Assembly (NCBI RefSeq): GCF_011753055.1
Contig: NZ_VWWJ01000007.1
Span: 248,001 to 312,000 of the forward strand
Direction: 5' to 3'
Origin: Burkholderia sp. Ax-1719
Lineage (GTDB): Bacteria; Pseudomonadota; Gammaproteobacteria; Burkholderiales; Burkholderiaceae
DNA: 64,000 bases
The position numbers and the translations under genes are program-made. Shown here in pieces: positions 8,305-16,308 of this stretch; the stretch's first letter is position 1; each line of letters opens with the position of its first letter. Under the pieces are notes generated by a model. The model ran no database searches and was not told where the DNA came from. It was given only the letters and a program-made list of their open reading frames with translations.

Positions 8305-8324
8305 TGTTATGTTATAACATAACA
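8305..8324. promoter_or_regulatory. Zur box (zinc-uptake regulator operator)
   Basis: TGTTATGTTATAACATAACA is a perfect 20-bp palindrome. It fits the proteobacterial Zur operator pattern (GTTAT...ATAAC). It lies between the divergent COG0523 gene (start 8269) and the DMT transporter gene (start 8425), so one Zur dimer pair could repress both. The palindrome is seen directly; the regulator assignment is from known Zur sites and from the gene functions on either side. Confidence 0.8.
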
Positions 8325-8424
8325 CTCAGAAAGACCACAGGCGAAATCGGTCACTGCGGCTGACCCGCCCCCATCGGCGATAATCGGCACGTCCCCGCCC
8401 GCCGCACATTCCATCGTTTCGCCA

Positions 8425-9507
8425 ATGAAATCGCATCTCCACGCCATCGTCACCGCACTGGCCGCCGCCGCGCTGTTCGGGGTCGCCACGCCTTTGGCGA
8501 AAGCGCTCCTCGGCACCTTGCCGCCTTTCATGGTGGCTGGCCTCTTTTATCTCGGCAGCGGTGGCGGGCTTGCCATCGCGATCCTCGTACGCCGCCTGCT
8601 GCGCCCGCGCGACAGCGCCAACGGTCCGTCTACGCGAGCACCCGAGCACGCGCCGCTGCGTCTGGCCGAAGCGCCGTGGCTGGCCGGCGCGATCGTCGCG
8701 GGCGGCGTGGCCGGTCCCGCGCTGCTGATGCTCGGCCTCGTCACGACGCCCGCGGCCACCAGCGCGCTGCTGCTCAACCTCGAAGGTGTTTTGACGGCGC
8801 TGATCGCATGGGTCTGCTTTCGCGAGAATTTCGACGCGCAGATCGCGTTGGGCATGGCTGCCATTGTCGCGGGCGGCGTGCTGCTGTCGTGGAGCGGGCC
8901 GCACGCGGGGCTCGCGCCCGGCGCGCTGTTCGTGGTCGGTGCGTGTCTGTGCTGGGCGATCGATAACAACCTCACGCGCAAGGTCTCGGCCAACGACGCC
9001 ATGACCATCGCCTGCCTCAAGGGCCTCGCGGCCGGGCCGGTCAATCTGCTGGTGGCGTTCTGGCTGGGCGCGCACTGGCCCGATGGCGCGCGCCTCGCGG
9101 CGGCCATGGTCGTCGGATTCGCAGGCTACGGCGTAAGCCTCGTGTTGTTCGTGATCGCGCTGCGCAACCTGGGTACGGCGCGCACAGGCGCGTATTTCTC
9201 GGTAGCGCCGCTGTTTGGCGTGGCACTGGCGCTTGTGCTGTGGCCGCAGCGGCCCGCGCTCACGTTCTGGGCCGCGCTCGCGCTGATGGCGCTGGGTGTG
9301 TGGCTGCATGTGCGCGAGCGCCACGAGCACACGCACACGCATGAGCCGCTCGACCATACGCACCGGCACCGGCACGACGCGCACCATCGGCATGAGCACG
9401 ATTTCGACTGGGATGGCACCGAGCCGCACACGCACGCACACCATCATCTGCCGCTCACGCACTCGCATGCGCATTTTCCGGACGTGCATCACCGGCACTC
9501 GCATTGA
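8425..9507 (+). CDS. DMT/EamA-family transporter with a histidine-rich C-terminal tail
   Basis: A 360-residue drug/metabolite transporter with two EamA halves and about ten hydrophobic segments (residues 1-290), followed by a soluble tail of about 69 residues that contains 25 histidines (runs such as HEHTHTH and HAHHHLPLTHSHAH). Such tails bind zinc or nickel in ZIP, CDF and NikR-like proteins. It diverges from the COG0523 gene across the Zur box, so it is probably induced by zinc shortage. It could import zinc or a zinc-chelating metabolite, or the tail could sense or buffer metal. The EamA family mostly moves organic metabolites, so direct zinc transport would be unusual. Start: ATG 8425, with no strong ribosome binding site. 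Confidence 0.82.
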   Translation: MKSHLHAIVTALAAAALFGVATPLAKALLGTLPPFMVAGLFYLGSGGGLAIAILVRRLLRPRDSANGPSTRAPEHAPLRLAEAPWLAGAIVAGGVAGPALLMLGLVTTPAATSALLLNLEGVLTALIAWVCFRENFDAQIALGMAAIVAGGVLLSWSGPHAGLAPGALFVVGACLCWAIDNNLTRKVSANDAMTIACLKGLAAGPVNLLVAFWLGAHWPDGARLAAAMVVGFAGYGVSLVLFVIALRNLGTARTGAYFSVAPLFGVALALVLWPQRPALTFWAALALMALGVWLHVRERHEHTHTHEPLDHTHRHRHDAHHRHEHDFDWDGTEPHTHAHHHLPLTHSHAHFPDVHHRHSH

Positions 9508-9593
9508 GCGGCGGCACGCGGCTTTACGTCGATTCGCCGTTGCGCAAGCGCGCATACTGACGCCATCCGACCATCCCTCCAGGAGACGCGACG

Positions 9594-9986
9594 ATGGCTT
9601 CCCTTTATCGCGACATCCCGCTCGCCACCGACGCCGCACGCGCCTGGGCCACGCTGCGCGACTCGCGCAATATCGCTCGCGTGTTCGCCGGCGTGCTCAC
9701 CGATGTGAAAGTGGACGGCGATCTGCGTGACGTGACGTTTGCAAACGGCAACGTGGTGCGGGAGCGGATCGTCGCTGTGGATGACGCGCGCATGCGTGTG
9801 GCCTACACGGTCTGCGGTCCGAATTTCGAGCACCACGCGGCGTCAATGCAGATCGTCGCCGATGAGACGGGCGGCCGTTGCCGTCTGCTATGGACCTGCG
9901 ATTTCCTGCCCGACGAGCGTCGCGCGCTGGTTGAGCCGTTGATGGATGCCGGCTGCGCGGCCGCAGCGCGTACGCTGGCGTCCTGA
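9594..9986 (+). CDS. SRPBCC (START/Bet v1-like) family protein
   Basis: A 130-residue single-domain protein: helix-grip fold typical of the polyketide cyclase/MxaD branch (N-terminal strand with DIPLATDAARAWATLRD, middle strands DVTFANGNVVRERIV, ligand-facing strands and a long C-terminal helix). AGGAGA lies 9 nt before the ATG. Proteins of this type bind a small hydrophobic ligand; the function is unknown. It follows the His-rich transporter by 86 bp and could be co-transcribed. Confidence 0.7.
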   Translation: MASLYRDIPLATDAARAWATLRDSRNIARVFAGVLTDVKVDGDLRDVTFANGNVVRERIVAVDDARMRVAYTVCGPNFEHHAASMQIVADETGGRCRLLWTCDFLPDERRALVEPLMDAGCAAAARTLAS

Positions 9987-10377
9987 CGCGCAGCGCCGAC
10001 CTGAGGTTTTAGCGAATCCTTTGATTCGCAGTGCCCGCACGGATCGGCTTTTGATGCTGTAAAACCCATCGCAAGTACCGAATACATGTTTGCGTACCAC
10101 CAGGCGTACGCAATTCGGTGTGATCGGGCGAAACTGGCTGTTAGTTGCATTTGAAGATTGAGTCGCGTCGATATCAAATTCCACGCGCCGTCGTCCCGTT
10201 GCGCCCGCAACCATCCATCCGCGCGATGACGCCGCGCAAACCTTCGCATCACCCACACCCCTTCGGCGCAATTTCTCCAAAGCAGACCGCAACATCGCCC
10301 AGGACGGACTGCTACCCCATTTCCTAAGCTAGCGTCGGTTCGCCAGCACGCATAGCCGTTGCGCTTCAGGAGAAATC
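9987..10377. other. Promoter region of the ATP-grasp/lyase operon
   Basis: A 391-bp gap. It holds a GCGAATC/GATTCGC hairpin (10012-10029, 4-nt loop, no T-run) just after the SRPBCC gene and a long inverted repeat at 10078-10118. No reading frame here looks real. The promoter of the downstream operon must lie here, but no clear -35/-10 pair was assigned. Confidence 0.6.
10078..10118. repeat. Long inverted repeat upstream of the biosynthetic operon
   Basis: TTGCGTAC (10090-10097) and GTACGCAA (10106-10113) are perfect 8-bp arms around an 8-nt spacer. CCGAA (10078-10082) and TTCGG (10114-10118) can extend the stem past a 7-nt bulge. It lies 260 bp before the first gene and is a candidate operator or leader hairpin. 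Confidence 0.45.
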
Positions 10378-11274
10378 GTGGACACCGTATCCGAACAACA
10401 GGACTTGTCGCGCCCGCCGGAGGCCGCCGCACGCGCGCGCGGAGAATGCCCCGGCACCTTTGGCGAGCTCCTGCAGGGCGTGCTGCCGGACAACCGGCAT
10501 TTCCTGGTGACGCTGCCCATCGCCGCGCGCAGCGTGGTCGAATTCGAGCCGGCCGGAACGGACCGCATCACCGCCAGCATCGGCCACAAAACCAAATCGT
10601 GCCGCGCCGTACAGTGTTTTCTGGGCATGTTCGGCATGCCGCCCGGCGGCGTGCTGCATTTCGTGTCCGGCCTGCCGGTAGGCAAGGGACTGGCGAGTTC
10701 GTCGTCGGATATGGTCGCGGCGATCCGCGCGGCCGCGCGCCACTATCGTCTGGACGCCGCGCCCGAACTCATCGAGCTGATCCTGCGCTTCATCGAGCCC
10801 ACCGATGGCGTGATGTACGACGGCATCGTGTCGTTCTTCCACCGCGAGGTCATGCTCGAAGAGAAGATCGGCCCCACGCCGCGCTTCACCATCGTCAGCG
10901 CGGACCGTGGCGGCGAATGCAATACGCTGCACAACAGCATCCGTCGCGAGACGCCCGCCGCCGTGCAACAGGAATACGCGGAGCTGCTCGACCGTCTGAA
11001 AGGCGCCGTGCGCGCGCACGATCTGCGGACCATCGGCGCGATTGCAACGCGTAGCTGCGAGCTGGCGCAGACGGCCAATCCGCATCCTCATCTGGGCGTG
11101 ATGCAAAAGCTATGCGCCGATCTCGACGCGCTCGGCCTGGTCGCGACGCATTCGGGCACTTGCCTGGGCCTGTTGCTCGACGCCGGCACGTCGCGACCGC
11201 AGCCGCAAGCGGCTCTCGCGCTCGAACGGCTTGCCTGGCACGGCATCGAAACCCGCCAATTCACCACCGCATAG
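10378..11274 (+). CDS. GHMP kinase, L-threonine kinase (PduX)-like
   Basis: A 298-residue small-molecule kinase. The N-terminal GECPGTFGELLQG (about residues 22-34) is the PduX-type signature, and PVGKGLASSSSDM (100-112) is the GHMP phosphate-binding loop. PduX phosphorylates the hydroxyl of L-threonine; here there are no cobalamin genes nearby, so the phospho-amino acid probably feeds the PLP enzyme encoded next. The start is GTG 10378 with GGAGAA 4 nt upstream. First gene of a six-gene operon with intergenic gaps of 9, 3, -1, -1 and 17 nt. Substrate (Thr, Ser or homoserine) is inferred. Confidence 0.8.
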   Translation: MDTVSEQQDLSRPPEAAARARGECPGTFGELLQGVLPDNRHFLVTLPIAARSVVEFEPAGTDRITASIGHKTKSCRAVQCFLGMFGMPPGGVLHFVSGLPVGKGLASSSSDMVAAIRAAARHYRLDAAPELIELILRFIEPTDGVMYDGIVSFFHREVMLEEKIGPTPRFTIVSADRGGECNTLHNSIRRETPAAVQQEYAELLDRLKGAVRAHDLRTIGAIATRSCELAQTANPHPHLGVMQKLCADLDALGLVATHSGTCLGLLLDAGTSRPQPQAALALERLAWHGIETRQFTTA

Positions 11275-11283
11275 GACGATTTC

Positions 11284-12288
11284 ATGCTCCGCTACGAGTC
11301 CGCGCTCGACGCGATGCGCGACGCGACGCTATTCCCGATCGACGCGCAGTTGCATATGCTCGCTTTCAAGGCGATGAAAATCGTCCCGGCGAATTACATC
11401 ATTAGAACAGCTTACGAACGCGGCGATCTGCAAAGCGGTGCGACCGTGGTGGAAACTTCAAGCGGCAATTTCGCGCTCGGCATGGCGATGGTCTGCAATC
11501 GGCTTGGCCATCCCTTCGTGGCAATCGGCGACCCGGCCATCGATCCAGCCTACCGCCGTCAACTGGAAATGCTGGGCGGACGCGTCGAAATCGTCACCGA
11601 TAAAAAAGGCAGCCAGGGTTACCAGAAAGCGCGTCTGGACCGCCTGCAAGAGATCCTGGCCAGCGAAGCGGGCGTGTTCTGGTGCAGGCAATACGACAAC
11701 GAAGACAATGCCCGCGCCTATGCCGGCGTCGCGCGCGAACTGCTGGGTGCAATCGGCGCGCGTCTCGTACTGGTCGCGCCGGTGGGCTCGGGCGGTTCGA
11801 GTTGCGGCATCGCCGCGGCGCTGCGCGAATCCGGCGCGCAATGCACGCTGATCGGCGTGGACACGTTCAACAGCATTCTGTTCGGTCAAGCCGACGGCCC
11901 GCGCAAGTTGCGCGGACTGGGCAACACCATCATGCCGAAGAACCTTCGCCACACCTTGTTCGACGATGTGCACTGGATCAGCGCCGAACTCGCCGATCAC
12001 TACACGCGCACGCTCTATCGCGAAACCGGCCACTTTCGCGGTCCCACGACCGGCGCGGCCAGCGCTGCCGCACATTTCGCGCGCGTGCACTATCCCGGCC
12101 AGCCGATCGTCTTCCTGAGCCCGGACGACGGCACGCGCTACATCGAAACCACCTACGCCGACGACCCTGCCGACGCGGCGCTGTCAGGCACCGTGCCAGA
12201 GCGCATTCCCGAGCCGCGCGCCTTCGTGCCCGACATGCAATGGGCCTGGATGCACTGGAACCGCGCGGACATCAATCAATATCGCTAA
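11284..12288 (+). CDS. PLP-dependent cysteine-synthase-like (fold II) enzyme
   Basis: A 334-residue fold-type II PLP enzyme of the CysK/SbnA/threonine synthase superfamily. Aligning GDLQSGATVVETSSGNFALGMA with the CysK segment that contains PTSGNTG puts Lys32 (AMK) at the Schiff-base position. The Ser/Gly loop SSGN and GSGGSSCG bind substrate carboxylate and PLP phosphate. The N-terminus before Lys32 is short compared with CysK. Members perform beta-replacement or elimination on activated Ser/Thr derivatives. The upstream PduX-like kinase suggests an O-phospho-amino acid as substrate, with an amine or another nucleophile added. The exact reaction is unknown. Confidence 0.8.
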   Translation: MLRYESALDAMRDATLFPIDAQLHMLAFKAMKIVPANYIIRTAYERGDLQSGATVVETSSGNFALGMAMVCNRLGHPFVAIGDPAIDPAYRRQLEMLGGRVEIVTDKKGSQGYQKARLDRLQEILASEAGVFWCRQYDNEDNARAYAGVARELLGAIGARLVLVAPVGSGGSSCGIAAALRESGAQCTLIGVDTFNSILFGQADGPRKLRGLGNTIMPKNLRHTLFDDVHWISAELADHYTRTLYRETGHFRGPTTGAASAAAHFARVHYPGQPIVFLSPDDGTRYIETTYADDPADAALSGTVPERIPEPRAFVPDMQWAWMHWNRADINQYR

Positions 12289-12291
12289 ACC

Positions 12292-14871
12292 ATGGCCATC
12301 GTCTATCTAGAATCGAATACGACCGGCTTTGGCCAGCAATTGCTGCAAGCCTCGGCGCGTTATGACGACGTCTATTTTCTCGTGCGCGACCGCGCCCGCT
12401 ACGCATTCTGTGCGCAACTGCACAATGGCATTCGCGTGATCGATTGCGATACCACGTCGTTCGAAGCGGTCTGGGAAGCGCTCCAGCGCATCGACGCTAT
12501 CCGCCTCCTTGCCTCGACCAGCGATGCCTGCATCGAAATGGCCGCGCGCGCAGCCGAGCGTCTGGGCCTGCCGGGCAATCCGCCCGCTGCGGTCGCCCTA
12601 TGCCGCGACAAATGGCTGATGCAAGACACGCTGCGCCCGGCTCGCGTGGCTTATCCCACTACGCGTGTCATTCGCACTCCAGACGATATCGCCGACCTGA
12701 TCTGGCCGGTGGTAGTCAAACCGCGTCAGGGCACCGGCAGCATCGGTGTGCGGCTGATCGACAATCCACAAGAATTTCGCCAGTACGCGCAAACCGATGC
12801 GATCTGCCAGCGCTTCGTGGCGGGCATTGAATATTCGGTGGAAACCTTCAGCGATGCGCAAGGGCATCACGTGCTGGGCGTTACGCGCAAGACCGTGAGC
12901 GACGCGCCGCATTTCCTCGAACTGGCTCATGTATTTCCCGCTGCGCTCGACGCCGCCACGCACACCCGCATCACGGATTGCGTGCGCCGCGCGCTCGACG
13001 CCGTGGGCTACCGGTTCGGCCCCGCCCATACCGAACTCAAGGTCGATGGCGCAAGCGTCACGCTCATCGAAATCAACGCGCGCCTCGCGGGCGGCATGAT
13101 TCCGCGGCTCATGGAGCGCGCATACGGCTGGTCCATGACCGATCTTTACATCCGCAGCCATCTCACGGCACGGTGCCAGTTCATCGTACCGGAGCCGCCG
13201 CTGCATAGCGCCGTCGCTTTTATCGTGCCGGAAATCGGCCGCGCCTATGCGGGCCTGGATTTCCCCGCCGATATCACCGATTCTGCAGATGCGGGCCACT
13301 TCGCCACTGGCGGCGTCAACGCCGGCAAGTTCGACTTCTCGGATCGCGCCGGCTACGTGATTGCAACGGCACGCACACCGGAAGAGGCACAGCGCGACGC
13401 GCACTCCCTGCGCGATCGCACCCGCGTGCTGTATCTCGAACCCGACGCTGCGTTGCCCGACGCAGTAACCATTCATTCGATTGTCTACGACGCCAGTCCG
13501 GCCCGCTTTGGATCGCTGCTCGATAACCTGATGCCAATCGAGAAAGCGCATCTCATCATGTTGCGCACGCAACATATTATCGATACCGATCGTTTCTCCA
13601 TGCTGCGCGAAGCATTGCTTGCGCTCGAAGCCGATCCGCGATTGCTGGACGCACATCGCTCCGGTCGCGGTGTGTATTTCGACTACGAGCATTACGTGAT
13701 CGCGCGTTGCGGACGCGACACCGGCGGCATGATCCAGACGGCGCGCTCGCGCAACGATATCAACAGCACCCATCTGTATCTGGTCGTGCGAGAAGCCATC
13801 GCGAAGGTTTCAGCCCAGACGCTCACACTCATTGAAACCGTCGCGCGCCGCGCCGAAGATAATCTCGACATCCTCTTGCCGATCTACAGCCAGTATCAGA
13901 TCGCCATGCCGGGATCGGCGGCCCATTACCTTGCGGCGCAATGCGAAATTTTGCTGGGCACGCTCGATACGCTCACCGCCCTGCGCGATCGGCCGTGCGC
14001 CTCACCGCTGGGCGCCTGCGCCGGCGCAGGCACCAGCTTCGCCACCGATACAGCCGACACGGCAGCGCTGCTCGGGTTCGCAAGCGGGCCGCACAACTCG
14101 CTGGCCGCGATCAGCGACAAGAATCTCGCGCAGCGTGCCGCCTCGGCATTCACAGAGCTAAGCGGCAATCTCAATCGCATCGCCTGCGATCTGCAACTGT
14201 GGACCATGCGCGAAACCGGCATCGCCACGCTGCCTGATGCCCTCTACGGCGGCTCCTCGAACATGCCGCAAAAGCGCAATCCGTGGCTGCTCGAATGGCT
14301 GCGGCTCGCGCATGAGCAGAACTTCGGCAAACTGATTACGGCGCTTTCCTCGCTCTCGCATCTGCCGACGGGCAACTCATATCAGGCGAGCCGCACTGCG
14401 CTGGAAACCGTCGTGGAAATCGCCGGTCAATTGCTCGACATGCTCAGCGTGATGACTTACGCGCTCGACGGGATTCGCTTCGATGCCGATGCCGCGCGCG
14501 ACGTACTGCTCAACGGCCACGCCAGCGCCACGCTGGCTGCCGAAGCGCTGGTGCAGCAGGGCTTCACATCGTTTCGCGACGCGCACGGCGCGGTGGCGCA
14601 CGCGCTCACCGCAACGGCCGCCGAAATCGACGCCACGCCGCTGCTGCTGGACGCCGCTCGCGCACTCGACGAGGCGGAGCATGGCTTGCAGACCGGCACG
14701 CTGACCGACCGCCTCGCGTTCGGCGCGGGACCCGGTCGCACGCCCACTTCAGCGCATCTTCAACACATCGGCGAGCGCCTGCACACGGCCCGACGCGAAC
14801 ACCTCGCTCACCGCGCGCGCAGTGGCGCAGCGCGCGCCGCGCTCGATCAACGCTTCAGGACTGCCAGCTGA
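12292..14871 (+). CDS. ATP-grasp ligase fused to an argininosuccinate-lyase-like domain
   Basis: An 859-residue two-domain protein. Residues ~1-390 are an ATP-grasp ligase: nucleotide-binding Lys143 in PVVVKPRQGTGSIG, and the metal/ATP pair Glu260/Asn262 in EINARLAGG. Residues ~410-859 are a fumarase/ASL-superfamily domain: GGMIQTARSRNDINST (the ASL HTGRSRNDQ region) and GGSSNMPQKRNP with Ser655/Ser656 at the signature. At the ASL catalytic YTHLQ site the sequence reads YSQYQ, so the usual His is Gln534. A ligase that joins aspartate to a carboxylate and a lyase that then releases fumarate would leave an amide, as in purine biosynthesis; this is inference. The start ATG 12292 is 3 nt after the previous stop. 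Confidence 0.85.
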   Translation: MAIVYLESNTTGFGQQLLQASARYDDVYFLVRDRARYAFCAQLHNGIRVIDCDTTSFEAVWEALQRIDAIRLLASTSDACIEMAARAAERLGLPGNPPAAVALCRDKWLMQDTLRPARVAYPTTRVIRTPDDIADLIWPVVVKPRQGTGSIGVRLIDNPQEFRQYAQTDAICQRFVAGIEYSVETFSDAQGHHVLGVTRKTVSDAPHFLELAHVFPAALDAATHTRITDCVRRALDAVGYRFGPAHTELKVDGASVTLIEINARLAGGMIPRLMERAYGWSMTDLYIRSHLTARCQFIVPEPPLHSAVAFIVPEIGRAYAGLDFPADITDSADAGHFATGGVNAGKFDFSDRAGYVIATARTPEEAQRDAHSLRDRTRVLYLEPDAALPDAVTIHSIVYDASPARFGSLLDNLMPIEKAHLIMLRTQHIIDTDRFSMLREALLALEADPRLLDAHRSGRGVYFDYEHYVIARCGRDTGGMIQTARSRNDINSTHLYLVVREAIAKVSAQTLTLIETVARRAEDNLDILLPIYSQYQIAMPGSAAHYLAAQCEILLGTLDTLTALRDRPCASPLGACAGAGTSFATDTADTAALLGFASGPHNSLAAISDKNLAQRAASAFTELSGNLNRIACDLQLWTMRETGIATLPDALYGGSSNMPQKRNPWLLEWLRLAHEQNFGKLITALSSLSHLPTGNSYQASRTALETVVEIAGQLLDMLSVMTYALDGIRFDADAARDVLLNGHASATLAAEALVQQGFTSFRDAHGAVAHALTATAAEIDATPLLLDAARALDEAEHGLQTGTLTDRLAFGAGPGRTPTSAHLQHIGERLHTARREHLAHRARSGAARAALDQRFRTAS

Positions 14872-15698
14872 TGCCTTCCATCACCGTACTCTGCTCCGAC
14901 GGCCCTCATCATCTCTATCTGGCTGCCGCCTTGCTCGAAACATTCGGAGAGCTATGCATCGTCGTCGAGCCATCGCACGCCCAGGCGCGCGAACTGCGCC
15001 GCCGTGGCTTCTATCGCTCATGGCTCTGGACGCACTATCACGATCTGCGGCGCAAGCTGTTTGGTTACGACCGCCTGCGCCGCGACTATTTCCGGCATAC
15101 ACGCGGCCCGGCAAGCTGGAAGGCATTGCGCGCGCACCCGGGCGTACGGTATGTCGAAGTGCCGTCGATCAATCATGCACGCGTAGCGGAAACGCTGCGC
15201 TCGACGCAATCCAGTGCCTATATCGTGATGGGCACGAAGCGCATCAGCGAAGCCGTGCTGGCAGAGATTCCGTCGCAGCGCATCGTCAACGTGCACGGCG
15301 GCCATCTGCCTGAATACAAGGGCAATCACTGCTTTTTCTTCGCGCTGCATCACGGCGATCTCGACAAGCTCAGCACCACCGTGCATCGCGTGGCGACGGG
15401 ACTCGATACGGGCGAAATCGTGTTTCGCCATACAGTGCAATACGTCGCGGGCGACAGCTCGGAAACACTCTACTCTCGCGCAGAACGCGGCGCGATCGAC
15501 CGGCTGGTGGAGCGGCTGGTGCGCGAACCCGACGTTAGCCGTTGGTCCAGCGAGGCACAGGAGACCATTGGCAACACCTGGCGCATGCGCGACCGCGGCC
15601 CGCGCGTCGAGCTTGCGCATCATCTCGTGCGCCGCCCGCGCCACGAAGCACGCGCACTCGCCCGCCTGAACACCACCGAAACGGAAAGCCTGCACTGA
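14871..15698 (+). CDS. Formyltransferase (10-formyl-THF-dependent, Fmt/ArnA-N-like)
   Basis: A 275-residue formyltransferase-fold protein. Asn140 and His142 in NVHGGHLPEYKGNH and Asp179 in LDTGEIV match the catalytic Asn-His-Asp set of methionyl-tRNA and sugar formyltransferases. It overlaps the preceding stop by one base (TGATG), so it is translationally coupled. It lacks the C-terminal tRNA-binding domain of Fmt, which points to a small-molecule amine or hydroxylamine acceptor. It probably tailors the product of this operon; N-formylation also occurs in 4-formylaminooxyvinylglycine, whose locus likewise encodes LysE exporters. Confidence 0.8.
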   Translation: MPSITVLCSDGPHHLYLAAALLETFGELCIVVEPSHAQARELRRRGFYRSWLWTHYHDLRRKLFGYDRLRRDYFRHTRGPASWKALRAHPGVRYVEVPSINHARVAETLRSTQSSAYIVMGTKRISEAVLAEIPSQRIVNVHGGHLPEYKGNHCFFFALHHGDLDKLSTTVHRVATGLDTGEIVFRHTVQYVAGDSSETLYSRAERGAIDRLVERLVREPDVSRWSSEAQETIGNTWRMRDRGPRVELAHHLVRRPRHEARALARLNTTETESLH

Positions 15699-16291
15699 TG
15701 GACAAACTGATTGCCCAGCTTGCGCAGATCGCGCTGTTCTCGATCCCGCTGACGCTCTCGCCGGGACCGAACAATCTGATGATGACGGCCAATTGCGCGC
15801 GCTTTGGATACCGGCGCACGCTGCCTTCGCTGGCAGGCGTTTCAGCAGGCGTCGTCACGCTTTTTCTGCTGGTTGCGCTGGGGCTGGGCGGCGTGCTGAT
15901 CCAGCATCCGCAACTGCACATCGCCCTAAAGGCGACGGGTTGCGCGTACATCCTGTACCTGTCATGGCGGCTTTTTTCCGCGCGCGGCGGCGCGAGCGGC
16001 GCTGAAGCCGCCGATCGTCCCGTCACCTTTGCGCAGGCCGCGCTGCTGCAGATCGTCAATCCCAAGATCTGGCTGCTCGCGCTCGCCGCGTGTTCGACCT
16101 TCCTGCCCTTGACCGGCAATTTTGTTGTCGACGCAACGATACTCGCGATCACGCTCGGCGTGATCTTCTTCCCCTGCAATTCGCTTTGGGCATTGTTTGG
16201 CCTGATGATGCGCCAGGCACTGCGCGGCCGGATGTTCCAGCGCGTAATGGGGCTGGTCACCGCATCATCAATACTCTTTCTGCTGTACTGA
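15698..16291 (+). CDS. LysE/RhtB-family amino-acid exporter
   Basis: A 197-residue inner-membrane protein with about six hydrophobic segments. LTLSPGPNNLMMTANCARFG near the N-terminus is the LysE/RhtB signature, and LLQIVNPKIWLLALAA matches the conserved NPK region. ATG 15698 overlaps the preceding stop (TGATG); in-frame starts further upstream lie inside the formyltransferase gene. The family exports amino acids and analogues. In this operon it probably exports the final amino-acid-like product, giving both secretion and self-protection. Confidence 0.88.
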   Translation: MDKLIAQLAQIALFSIPLTLSPGPNNLMMTANCARFGYRRTLPSLAGVSAGVVTLFLLVALGLGGVLIQHPQLHIALKATGCAYILYLSWRLFSARGGASGAEAADRPVTFAQAALLQIVNPKIWLLALAACSTFLPLTGNFVVDATILAITLGVIFFPCNSLWALFGLMMRQALRGRMFQRVMGLVTASSILFLLY

Positions 16292-16308
16292 ATGTTTTCC
16301 CGACGACC

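Noticed and set aside
9300..9507. The CAC/CAT-rich end of the DMT gene considered as a microsatellite or repeat array
   Set aside because: It is in frame with the transporter and encodes a histidine tail with irregular spacing, as in other metal-binding proteins.
9987..10377. Idea that the GHMP/ATP-grasp operon makes a zincophore under Zur, like EDDS pathways
   Set aside because: No palindrome of the 8305-8324 type was found in its promoter region, and no metal-transport genes are in the operon.
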